Source: Physcomitrium patens
Lineage: Eukaryota; Streptophyta; Bryopsida; Funariales; Funariaceae
DNA length: 64,000 nucleotides
Assembly (NCBI RefSeq): GCF_000002425.4
Contig: NC_037260.1
Location: 8,340,730-8,404,729, forward strand
Reading direction: 5' to 3'
Part shown: in pieces, positions 11,968 to 20,360 of the stretch
How positions within the stretch are numbered: the first letter of the stretch is position 1
How the letters are laid out: the number at the start of each line of letters is the position of its first letter
Position numbers and translations under genes: made by a program
The notes under the pieces: model-generated
What the model saw: the letters and a program-made list of their open reading frames with translations, nothing else
What the model was told of the DNA's origin: nothing
Databases searched by the model: none

Positions 11968-12264
11968 TGTCACAGACACAGAAATATAGGCTCGAGATCT
12001 AACAAGAAGTTCAAGAAGAACTGGCAAGAACTAGATTAATCAGATGAATATAAGAACAACACTAGAGAGGTGAGCTAGAACTCCAAGAGATATGTTGTCG
12101 AGACTGAAGAACTCTTCAGCCTCGATTCCAATATGTACTCCTATTTAGGAAGCTTCTCAAGCAACTTCTACTAACTAAGAAGCTTCTAGAAGGTTCCAGA
12201 GACTTGCTTCTAGAAGATTCTAAAAACTTGTCTCTAGAAGGTTCTAAGCACTATGTCCCTAACA
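11968..12264 (-). repeat. E2 5' LTR
   Basis: Right-hand copy of the 297-base LTR, with TG...CA termini. The TATA box of this copy is weakened (TACATATT in sense) compared with the left copy. Confidence 0.9.
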
Positions 12265-13008
12265 GTCCCTTTAGTTGACACTTAAAGCAAGTCATGCTAG
12301 ATGCGCTTGCTTTTATCTTCTTCAGACTACTCCCTTGGCTTTCTTTTGCCTTAGGCTTGAAGAATTGAGGGCTTATGTCTTCAAACCTTCTTTTTAAAAA
12401 TGAAAGAGGTTGCTTGTTGCTGTAGAAGGATTTAGCTCTCTTCTAGAAACTAGGTTTAACTTCCCAAGTTCTAATCTAGGTGCTTACTTTGCCATAATTA
12501 ATCCCTTGTATTTGATTTTCAATTGTGATGCTAAGAAAAAAGCATTGCTAATGTTGGTGGAAATAGTCTCTTTTTCTAATACTTCTTCCTAGTTGCTATA
12601 TAGTAGAAAAAAAATAACAAGCACTTCTCATAATGCAATTGAGTATAGGCTATTTGATTCTAGAAGTTTCCAATATACTTAAAGAACAAGGTTTTCCTTG
12701 CTTCTTGCACAACCTTGAGCAACTACAATCTTTCTATGAAGTTTTTGCCACTTGCTCTCAAATCTCCTAATAAATCTATCACATACTTTGTTCTAAGTGG
12801 TTTTTTAGGCAAAGTTAGAATTAGAATTGATTTTTCTATCAAACCAATCTAATACACTTTTTTCAAGTAGATCAAATAGAATTTTAATCCTTTCTATATC
12901 ACTTTCGATATCATTTGCCAAGTGCCAATGCTCAATCTCTTTGAGAAACCTTCTCGTGGTTCTCTTGTGCTCCATACCTTGCCACTTCTTGGGTTGGTCA
13001 ATTTTAGC
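12265..13008 (-). pseudogene. E0 gag fragment, central piece
   Basis: This minus-strand capsid remnant includes KIDQPKKWQGMEHKRTTRRF, LDWFDRK, FIRRFESKWQKL and, at the left end, the knuckle start CFKCQLKG. Two stops interrupt it. At its right edge (13,004-13,008, TTAGC) E1 has inserted; at its left edge E2 has inserted. Reading across both insertions keeps the frame, which shows E0 was one gag gene before the insertions. The family is retroelement gag; a more exact class is not clear. Confidence 0.65.
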
Positions 13009-13548
13009 TGTCAAGGACAAGAACTCGATGAAAGCTAAAGAGTAAGTGAGACTTTTCTCAAAAAGAAATAGGACAAAATAGAAATATGTATATTAAGAAA
13101 GAAACTGGAATGGCTATTGCCAAAATACAAGAAAACTAGAGACCCTTGAAACTAGACTAGAAGCAAGAAAGGAGTTGACAAGAGTGAAGAGGGCTTCACT
13201 CTTGCCTCTATATATACTATCTAACTAGAAGCCACGTGGCGATGTTCTATAAGACCTCCAATATATGTTGACTTTCTAGGCCACATGCCTTTGCTTGCAA
13301 GGCAAGTTTTCTATGGATGGACCACGTAGTTAGCTTGTTCTTTAAGCTTCCAACATGTGTGGCACATGGCTAACTTGTTGACCAAGTTTCTAACCTAAAA
13401 GTCAACTATAGACTCCTATAAAGTCAAAGCAGCGTCTATGAAGCTTCTAAGAAGCTTCTCTAGAAGATATTACACAATTAACCTACTTTTATCTACTTTT
13501 ATATACTTTTATCTATTCATATAGGTAATTATATGTATGTCCGTGACA
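13009..13548 (-). repeat. E1 3' LTR
   Basis: Plus-strand termini are TGTCAAGG and CCGTGACA. The polypurine tract (sense AAGGGGGGG, 13,552-13,560) lies 3 bases inside. The predicted RNA-start segment is at 13,175-13,185 and the TATA box at 13,209-13,216. Confidence 0.95.
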
Positions 13549-13589
13549 TTACCCCCCCTTCTAGGGACGAGTTCCACGAGGAGCGGTGA

Positions 13590-14012
13590 TTATATATTGA
13601 GAAAATCTAATATGCGGCGAATTATATTTGCTACATACTCTGATCTTTGTTCTCTTCGAAGATAGTTGATGGGTCCTCTTAGCCATCGATAGTGTCCCAT
13701 TCCAGGGCGAGAAGACCACCCTGTTATTTGATCACTGTTGAGGCCTTCATAACTTCCTTCAAATAATATATTTGAAACACCATCAGGAGTCGTTCCTATC
13801 TCCAATAATATCACCAAACATCGAGAATCTCTTCCAAGGTCGTGATACCAAACACGTTGTATCTCACCATCTATTCGAGGAAGAACATGTCGTTCTTGAG
13901 GGTCTTCATCTCGGTTGCGTCGTCTTGAAGGTTGTGACAATCGCAATGTCTCATCCGGTAAGTCAGCAAACGAAGGTTCTTGAGTTGAATCCGTTGGTTG
14001 TTGGCTCTCCAT
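13590..14012 (-). CDS. E1 third ORF, conserved protein of unknown function
   Basis: This intact 140-residue frame begins with ATG at 14,012, 95 bases after the pol stop, and ends 41 bases before the 3' LTR, in the slot where some Ty3 elements carry env-like genes. The N-terminal third is polar (many Ser, Gln, Pro, Arg and acidic residues). The C-terminal two thirds look folded, with IQRVWYHDLGRDSRCLVILL, FEGSYEGLNSDQITGW and GHYRWLRGPINYL. I see no signal peptide or membrane segment, so it is unlikely to be an envelope. E3 (34,330-34,520) and E2 (7640-7795) hold remnants with the same amino-acid core, so it belongs to the element family and is not a chance frame. Its function is unknown. Confidence 0.8.
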   Translation of the reverse strand: MESQQPTDSTQEPSFADLPDETLRLSQPSRRRNRDEDPQERHVLPRIDGEIQRVWYHDLGRDSRCLVILLEIGTTPDGVSNILFEGSYEGLNSDQITGWSSRPGMGHYRWLRGPINYLRREQRSEYVANIIRRILDFLNI

Positions 14013-14107
14013 CTAATTAGCGTCACAAAATGCAAAGAAGTTACAAACAAGGATAGGAAATTGAATGTTATCTTGCCTCAATCTTGTCTCTTTTATAAGA
14101 GAGGTTT

Positions 14108-17100
14108 TCATCTTGGTTTTGATGGATGTCGTTGATGAAAAACTTTGACTTTAGCTGATGCATTTGCTAGATTCCTGGATGGCTCCCAAGTGCGCTCACT
14201 AATATCATATCCGCACCAATGAACAAGATATTCCAGCTTATTTCGGCGCCGCCTTGAGTCTAATATCTCTTCCACCTCAAATTCTTCATTATTATCTACT
14301 TCTATAGGAGGCGGTGGCATTTGTCTTCTTCCTTGTATATCCACTGCCTTATATGGTTCAAGAAGAGACACGTGGAATACAGGATGGATCTTCATTGACT
14401 CCGGTAGATGTAACCGATATGCAACTGGGTTGATCTGTTCAGAAACAGAAAAGGGGCCAAGCCTACGATAGTCCAATTTGTCACAAGGTCGAGTGGTCTT
14501 GATATTGCGACAAAGTAGCCATACCTTATCACCCACGTTGAGTTGTGGTTGCTCTTTACGATATACATCTGCATTTATCTTTTGTCGTTCTTGAGCTTTC
14601 TTCAACTGCGCCTTCATTATTGCATGTAACTCTGACAACCGATTTGCCATATCTTCTGCTGCAGGATTATCAACTTTTGAAAAATCAAAAGTATCAAGTC
14701 GTGGATGATAGCCATAATTGGCAAAGAAAGGTGTTTGTTGCGTGGAGGAATGTACCGTATTATTATAAGCAAACTCTGCCAATGGCAGAAGGTTTGTCCA
14801 ATCATCTTGTTGGTAGTTGATGGTACACCTTAAATACTGTTCCAAGACTTGGTTTACGCGCTCTGTTTGTCCATCAGTTTGAGGATGGAAAGCTGAAGAT
14901 AGCTTTATGTCCACTTTTAAAATCTTGAAAAGAGTCCTCCAGAATCTCGACACAAATTGAGTTCCCCTATCCGATATGATATCTTTAGGTAATCCATGAT
15001 AGCGATAGATATTATCAATGAAAAGCTTAGCTGTTTCTTCACCTGTGATAGATTTTGTACATGGCATAAAATGTGCCATCTTGGTGAAACGATCTACTAT
15101 CACAAATATAGAATCATAAGATCTTGAATTTGGAAGATCTGTGATGAAATCCATAGAAACAGAAAACCATGGTTGTTCTGGTATAGGTAATGGCTGAAGA
15201 AGTCCGTAAGGTCGATGTCGAGGAATTTTTGATCTTGAACAAATATCACATGATTGTACAAAGTCTTTGACTGACTTCCACATTTGTGGCCACCAAAAAT
15301 CTCTTGATATGAGTTCTAGAGTCTTATTATATCCAAAGTGCCCTGCTGCTGGAAAGTCATGACGTGCTTGAAGAACACGCAAACGTGCTTTTCCTTCTGG
15401 AACATATAGGCGTCCTTCAAAATATAATAGATTATTCTTGAACTCGAACTTAGAAGAATCATGAGACTTGGAAGAATTATTCTCGATATCATGAACAAGA
15501 GGGTCTGAGGACATACTGGACTGGATTTGCTTGAGAAAAGTTGAATCAACAGTCAATGTTGATTTCACTGCTCGGAGATGAAATTGCTCCGGTTTCAAGA
15601 GGACCGTTCTTTGTTGCTCAAAAGCTGCATCTCCTTCTTTTGGTGCAAAATAAGAACGTCTAGACAGGGCATCGGACAAACCTTGTTGTTTTCCTGGCCG
15701 ATAAGTGATAATGAAGTCGAATCTTGACAAAGACATACTCCAACGAGCTTGACGACGATTCAACACGCGTGCTGACATGAAATACTCGAGGTTCTTGTGA
15801 TCTGTATACACAGTGACTGGACTAGAAGCACCTTCTAAATAATGACGCCATTCTTGAAAGGAATCCACGATTGCAAGAAGTTCTTTATCGTGGATCTCAT
15901 AATTGATCTCGGCTGCTGAGAATTTTTTTGAATGAAAAGCTATCGGATGAAGTTTGTCATCTGTTCCCATTTGTGATAAAACTGCACCCAAGGCAAAATC
16001 CGATGCGTCTGTTTCCATAAAAAATACCTTGGAAAAGTCAACACTATATAAGACTGGTGCAGAGACAAACGATGTCTTCAAGGCTTCAAATGCTGCTTCC
16101 GCTTCTTGATTCCATTGGAATTTATCTTTACTAGTCAAGCGTGTAAGTGGAGCTGCAACTCGTGAGAAATCTTTGATGAAGATCCGATAGTAATTGGCAA
16201 ATCCCAAGAAACATTGGACATCTCTTACAGTCTTTGGAATCTTCCAATCCATGATTGTTTGGACTTTCTTAGAATCCATCATAAGACCATCATTTGAAAT
16301 GATGTATCCTAAAAAGTCAACTTGAGTAGTGTGAAATACACACTTTTCCATCTTGGCGTACAATCTTGCATCTCTGAGTTTTTGTAATACTTGACGAACA
16401 TGTATTTCATGTTCTTCAACATTCTTAGAATAAATCAGGATATCGTCTAGGTAGCAGACGACAAAATTGTCTAAGAATTCACGAAATACATCATTCATGA
16501 GATGTTGAAAAGCAGCTGGTGCATTCGTGAGTCCAAAAGGCATGACATTATATTCAAAATGCCCGTACCTGGTTCGAAACGCAGTCTTCCATTCATCTCC
16601 TTCTTTGATCCGTACTAGATTATATGCTCCTCTTAGATCTATTTTTGTATAGATCTTAGCTTGATTTAACTGGTCAAGGAGTCCTGATATCAAAGGTAAT
16701 GGATACCTGTTCTTGATTGTGATCTTGTTGAGTCCTCGATAGTCAACACACATTCGTAAAGATCCATCTTTTTTCTTTACGAATAAAATTGGAGCTCCTG
16801 CTGGAGATTTTGAATGGCGTATGAAATTCTTTGCTAAATTCTCGTCAATATATGTCTTGAGTTCAGCCAACTCATCTTACGATAAACTGTAAATTGGTCC
16901 AAATGGTGGCAGAGTTCATTCCTTGAGATCGATTGAACAATCGTATGGGCGATGCTCAGGAAGAATATCTGCATTCTTTTTCTCAAAAACGTCTTGATAA
17001 TCCTGATATTGACTTGGAATGCCACTTGAAGTCTTTACGCTTTCAGAAATAGGTGCAGCATAAATAGCAAAAGTTGATCCTTCTTTTGCTGCGTGTATAA

Positions 17101-17692
17101 ATGCTTTTGCACCTATAAGTGCGGGTTTTACTATACTAGACTCATGGTTTTTTACTTGATTAATAGAACTGTTACTAATGCTCTGAGGAAAATCAAGTTT
17201 ACGAGAAATCCAATCTATTCGAGGATTATACTTTTCTAACCATGATAAGCCTAAAATAACTGGATTAGAGGGAGATCTAATTATATTAAAAATTACGCAA
17301 CTACTATGACCATTTATTACTACATCTACAGGAAGTGTTTCGTGAGTTACATCTCCAGAAGACAACGGACGACCATCTATGACTTCTACGTGTACAGGTT
17401 TAGTTTTTTGTATTAATGATATTCTATGACATCTAGCAAATTCTTCATCTAAAAAACAAGATGAGGCTCCTGAATCTACCAAGGCAGAGGCTTTGTAATT
17501 ATTAGGTCCTAAACGCACATCTATTATAAAACAAGGAGATGGTTCTGAGGAGAGGATAGGACCTTCATTAGAAGTTGTACAAGATTCCAGCCGCACGGTC
17601 CCTATTGTAGCTGGACGTACTCGTTTTCCGACATACTGTCTTCTTTGATAGCCGTACTCCTCATTTTGTAGTTGCATCGCTTCTTTGGACAA
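14108..17692 (-). pseudogene. E1 pol polyprotein with two in-frame stops
   Basis: The first part (17,692-16,916) carries the protease: ALVDSGASSCFLDEEFA gives the catalytic DSGA, followed by ILGLSWLEKY. A TGA (16,916-16,918) and a TAA (16,871-16,873) interrupt the same frame 45 bases apart. The main part (16,870-14,108, 920 residues) holds reverse transcriptase (YLDD at about residues 140-143), RNase H ([15 protein letters not shown]), integrase (HHCC around HFGYNK...CDIC, then D, D, E in [18 protein letters not shown] and [13 protein letters not shown]), and a C-terminal chromodomain ([19 protein letters not shown]). Relative to gag it lies in the -1 frame, with about 100 bases of overlap. 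Whether the stops are read through or kill the copy is open. Confidence 0.93.
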
Positions 17693-18609
17693 TGTTGAGC
17701 AGTGTGCTTAGGTTCTCCACAATATAAGCACAATCCTTCTTGGCGACGACGAGACTTTTCTTGCTCAGTAAGAGGTTTGAAACGTACCGCATCAATTTGC
17801 ATATCCTCTACTTCTGAAGGTATGTGTTGAGGAGACGTCGGTATTGCCATTGAATTGTAGTAACATTGAGGCCCACTTGTGCGACTCTCAGATCGAAATT
17901 CAAAAAGTCGATTGTCGCACTTCACAGCAAAGTCAATTGCTTGACTCAATGTTTGAGGATCAGGTAAATTAAGCATCAATTTCTTTACCTCATATTGTAA
18001 TCCGTAGAGAAATTGACTCACAAGTGCGGCATCATCCCACTTGATATCAGTTGCAAGTTGTCGAAATTGCGAAGCATATAATGTTACTGATCGATTGCCT
18101 TGTCGCAAAATACGGATCTTGTTGGTTGCAACACGAATTGCATCATGTTCTCCAAACATGGATCGAAACTCCGCCAAAAAAGCCTCCAGATTATCCAATA
18201 TTGGATCTCGTCGTTCAAGAAAAGATGAAAACCATGACAATGCTGAACCTGAAAGAAGTGTACCAATGAATCTAACTTGTGACCCTGGAGTTGGATAGCT
18301 CTGGGGTTGAAGTTCAATCACTAGTTGGACCTGATTGATGAATCCTCGAAACTTGGATCTGGTACCATCAAACTTCTCGGGCAAGGCAACTCTCGGTTCT
18401 CTAACACTCGAAGGGTGTTCCATTCTGGGAGAAGGGACATGGTTTGGTGCAGATGTTGAAGCAGCCCCAATCATCTCTATATCTTCACTTCCTACCATTC
18501 TTGTTGCTCCTTGTGGTGGTAAATTGAGTTGATGCATCGCAAGCATTAACTCCCTCAATTGTTCTTGCATTTGTGCCATTGCACTCTTCATTTCAACAAG
18601 CTCTGCCAT
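17602..18609 (-). CDS. E1 gag (capsid/nucleocapsid)
   Basis: This 335-residue intact frame starts at ATG 18,609. The capsid region includes LPEKFDGTRSKFRGFINQVQ, LLSGSALSWFSSFLE and FGEHDAIRVATNKI, all typical of Ty3/gypsy retrotransposon gag. The nucleocapsid knuckle CLYCGEPKHTAQHC (CX2CX4HX4C) lies near the C-terminus. The end overlaps the protease frame by about 100 bases, so Gag-Pol would need a -1 shift or reinitiation. I saw no canonical slippery heptamer in the overlap, only an A4 run in TACAAAATG. Confidence 0.93.
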   Translation of the reverse strand: MAELVEMKSAMAQMQEQLRELMLAMHQLNLPPQGATRMVGSEDIEMIGAASTSAPNHVPSPRMEHPSSVREPRVALPEKFDGTRSKFRGFINQVQLVIELQPQSYPTPGSQVRFIGTLLSGSALSWFSSFLERRDPILDNLEAFLAEFRSMFGEHDAIRVATNKIRILRQGNRSVTLYASQFRQLATDIKWDDAALVSQFLYGLQYEVKKLMLNLPDPQTLSQAIDFAVKCDNRLFEFRSESRTSGPQCYYNSMAIPTSPQHIPSEVEDMQIDAVRFKPLTEQEKSRRRQEGLCLYCGEPKHTAQHCPKKRCNYKMRSTAIKEDSMSENEYVQLQ

Positions 18610-18699
18610 AGTAGCACTTAGAAAAGAGAAGATGTCTAATAACGCTCAAAATAGAAGAGAGGAATTGATAACAAAGAAAATACTAAGAACAATATCAGT

Positions 18700-18727
18700 T
18701 TAAAAGAGGGTAATCCGCAACTTCTAA
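18700..18727 (-). ncRNA. E1 leader RNA hairpin
   Basis: In sense orientation the arms TTAGAAG and CTTTTAA give 7 pairs, one of them G-U, around a 14-base loop with GGATTACCC. E2 has the same loop with stem TTTAGAGG/CCTCTAAA: the second pair from the loop changes from G-C to A-U and the fourth from G-C to G-U. That pattern suggests a conserved RNA structure, perhaps for packaging or priming. Confidence 0.6.
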
Positions 18728-18785
18728 TGCGCTTATGTCTTATCAAGAAAAAGGGGTAATCCACTCTTAATCAAGAAAAGACAAA

Positions 18786-18795
18786 GCTCTGATAT
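18786..18795 (-). other. tRNA-Met primer-site-like motif, displaced
   Basis: The sense sequence ATATCAGAGC matches most of the plant primer site TGGTATCAGAGC but lies 22 bases from the LTR, too far for normal priming. The same motif is 26 bases away in E2 and 22 in E3. It may be a relic of tRNA priming. Confidence 0.5.
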
Positions 18796-18804
18796 TGTAA
18801 GTGT

Positions 18805-18815
18805 ACTCTTGTCAA
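18805..18815 (-). promoter_or_regulatory. E1 candidate self-priming site
   Basis: In sense orientation TTGACAAGAGT starts 2 bases after the 5' LTR and is perfectly complementary to ACTCTTGTCAA within the LTR (plus 18,984-18,994). Pairing fails on both sides, so it is exactly 11 pairs. The LTR segment lies 31 bases downstream of the TATA box at 19,018-19,025, so it would form the first 11 bases of the RNA. In Tf1 of fission yeast the first 11 mRNA bases pair with the primer site in this manner. Confidence 0.8.
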
Positions 18816-18817
18816 TC

Positions 18818-19357
18818 TGTCAAGGACAAGAACTCGATGAAAGCTAAAGAGTAAGTGAGACTTTTCTCAAAAAGAAATAGGACAAAATAGAAATATGTAT
18901 ATTAAGAAAGAAACTGGAATGGCTATTGCCAAAATACAAGAAAACTAGAGACCCTTGAAACTAGACTAGAAGCAAGAAAGGAGTTGACAAGAGTGAAGAG
19001 GGCTTCACTCTTGCCTCTATATATACTATCTAACTAGAAGCCACGTGGCGATGTTCTATAAGACCTCCAATATATGTTGACTTTCTAGGCCACATGCCTT
19101 TGCTTGCAAGGCAAGTTTTCTATGGATGGACCACGTAGTTAGCTTGTTCTTTAAGCTTCCAACATGTGTGGCACATGGCTAACTTGTTGACCAAGTTTCT
19201 AACCTAAAAGTCAACTATAGACTCCTATAAAGTCAAAGCAGCGTCTATGAAGCTTCTAAGAAGCTTCTCTAGAAGATATTACACAATTAACCTACTTTTA
19301 TCTACTTTTATATACTTTTATCTATTCATATAGGTAATTATATGTATGTCCGTGACA
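18818..19357 (-). repeat. E1 5' LTR
   Basis: 540 bases, read as identical to the left copy. By the TATA position, U3 is about 363 bases (19,357-18,995) and R-U5 about 177 (18,994-18,818). Confidence 0.95.
19018..19025 (-). promoter_or_regulatory. E1 LTR TATA box
   Basis: TATATATA in sense orientation; its first T is 31 bases upstream of 18,994, the predicted RNA start. E3 (31 bases) and the left LTR of E2 (32 bases) show the same spacing. Confidence 0.75.
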
Positions 19358-19362
19358 TTAGC

Positions 19363-19703
19363 TCTATGGGAATTTGATTTGTTTTTTTGGCTTTCTAATA
19401 AGGCTTCTTTCTTCATGTTTTTTCTCATCAAAGAATCAATGAGAAGCTTATTTACTTCCAACTTTATCTCAAACTCTAAGTTCTTTTCTTCTCTAGCTTT
19501 ATTATCATTTTTTTCAACTTTGCTAAAGAAAATTGCATTTGATTTCTCTACCTTTGAATTCTCCATTAAGATTTTGGATGTTTTGGAAGCACTTTGCTTT
19601 TGTGACCTAGGTTCCTCACTTCTTTATCACTCTCCTCTTCTTCATTGTGAAGAATCTAACCTTCTTATTATTTCCTTGTGGCCTTTGTCATAGAAGTGGA
19701 TGA
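19363..19703 (-). pseudogene. E0 gag fragment, N-terminal piece
   Basis: The minus-strand frame reads KKEALLESQKNKSNSHRA and continues in frame into KIDQPKKWQG at 13,008 once E1 is removed. Upstream, a likely start MSSTSMTKATRK lies near 19,703, followed by stops. It is rich in Lys, Glu and Asn. The TTAGC duplication of E1 borders it. Confidence 0.55.
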
Positions 19704-19709
19704 CATAAT

Positions 19710-20360
19710 TGACTCACTTGTGGGTTTTAATACAAAAAAGAAACTCTTATAGTGCCTAAACTCACTAATTAGGGAGTTGATGTAGAAATGAGATGTAAAT
19801 AGTAAATAACAAGATGTAGTAGCTAGAATAGGTCTTTTGCAAAATTCTTTGAAAAAGAATTTTAAAATAAGTAATTGATCTTTAATTGAACCAATATAGA
19901 TGTACAATGTCTTTTATGTAGATATATTCCATTAGAAATTAATTGGATTAGAAGCAGAGTATAAATTTGAAGTGGTCAATTTCAAAAAATAAAGCAAAAT
20001 AGAAAAAAAGAAGGTAGACAACTAGTAGGAGAGAGTAGGGAAAGAAAGAAGAGGAGAAGGGAAAGAAGAAGAAAAAAAAGAAAAGAAAAGAAAGATAAAA
20101 TACAAAGGCGATCAAGAGGACGAGAAGCTGCACTTGAACGGCGGCAGCCTCTTTGTTGAATCCCTCTCTCTCTTATTTTTTTTTCGGTTTTTTCAGCGGC
20201 GTTGCAGACACTCTGAGGGGGAGCTTCCTTTTGTGGTTTTTTCTGTTCCGACTTGAGGTGCTGTGGTGCGGCCTTCTCTTGCTGCGGCGTTGGTTGCTGT
20301 GAGCGAAAGTGCGGCGCTTTGGCTTGGAGCAACTACGGTGGTTTTTTTTTTGTACTTTTG
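19710..20360. repeat. Long repeat R, copy 1 (AT-rich block plus start of GC-rich block)
   Basis: The block matches 30,020-30,620 in the same orientation: shared words include AATTGACTCACTT/AATTGACTTACTT, GAATTTTAAAATAAGTAA, CCAATATAGAT and ATGTCTTTTAT, then an A-rich purine stretch, then CCTCTCTCTCTT. Here it lies directly upstream of the E0 gag start on the minus strand, the place of a 5' LTR. Confidence 0.6.

Larger units (their letters stand above)
7293..12264 (-). mobile_element. E2: Ty3/gypsy chromovirus, defective, nested in E0 gag
   Basis: Two 297-base LTRs (7293-7589 and 11,968-12,264) flank gag and pol read on the minus strand. Flanking bases TTCCC and GTCCC agree at 4 of 5 positions, a slightly decayed target duplication. 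Pol ends with a chromodomain, placing it among chromoviruses. The protease region and the catalytic YxDD box of reverse transcriptase are deleted, and several stops are present, so it cannot be autonomous. The LTRs show visible differences, so it is older than E1. It shares with E1 and E3 a self-complementary priming layout, a leader hairpin and a third-ORF remnant. Confidence 0.9.
13009..19357 (-). mobile_element. E1: young Ty3/gypsy chromovirus with third ORF
   Basis: This is a complete 6,349-base element. Its 540-base LTRs (13,009-13,548 and 18,818-19,357) read as identical, and a perfect TTAGC duplication lies at 13,004-13,008 and 19,358-19,362. On the minus strand the order is 5' LTR, priming site, leader hairpin, gag, protease, reverse transcriptase, RNase H, integrase, chromodomain, a third ORF, polypurine tract and 3' LTR. 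All catalytic residues I checked are present. Two in-frame stops lie between protease and reverse transcriptase. Identical LTRs imply recent insertion. It sits inside the older E0 gag. Confidence 0.96.

Noticed and set aside
13590-14012. Third ORF as an env-like glycoprotein
   Set aside because: There is no signal peptide, membrane segment or Cys pattern, so only the position matches env.
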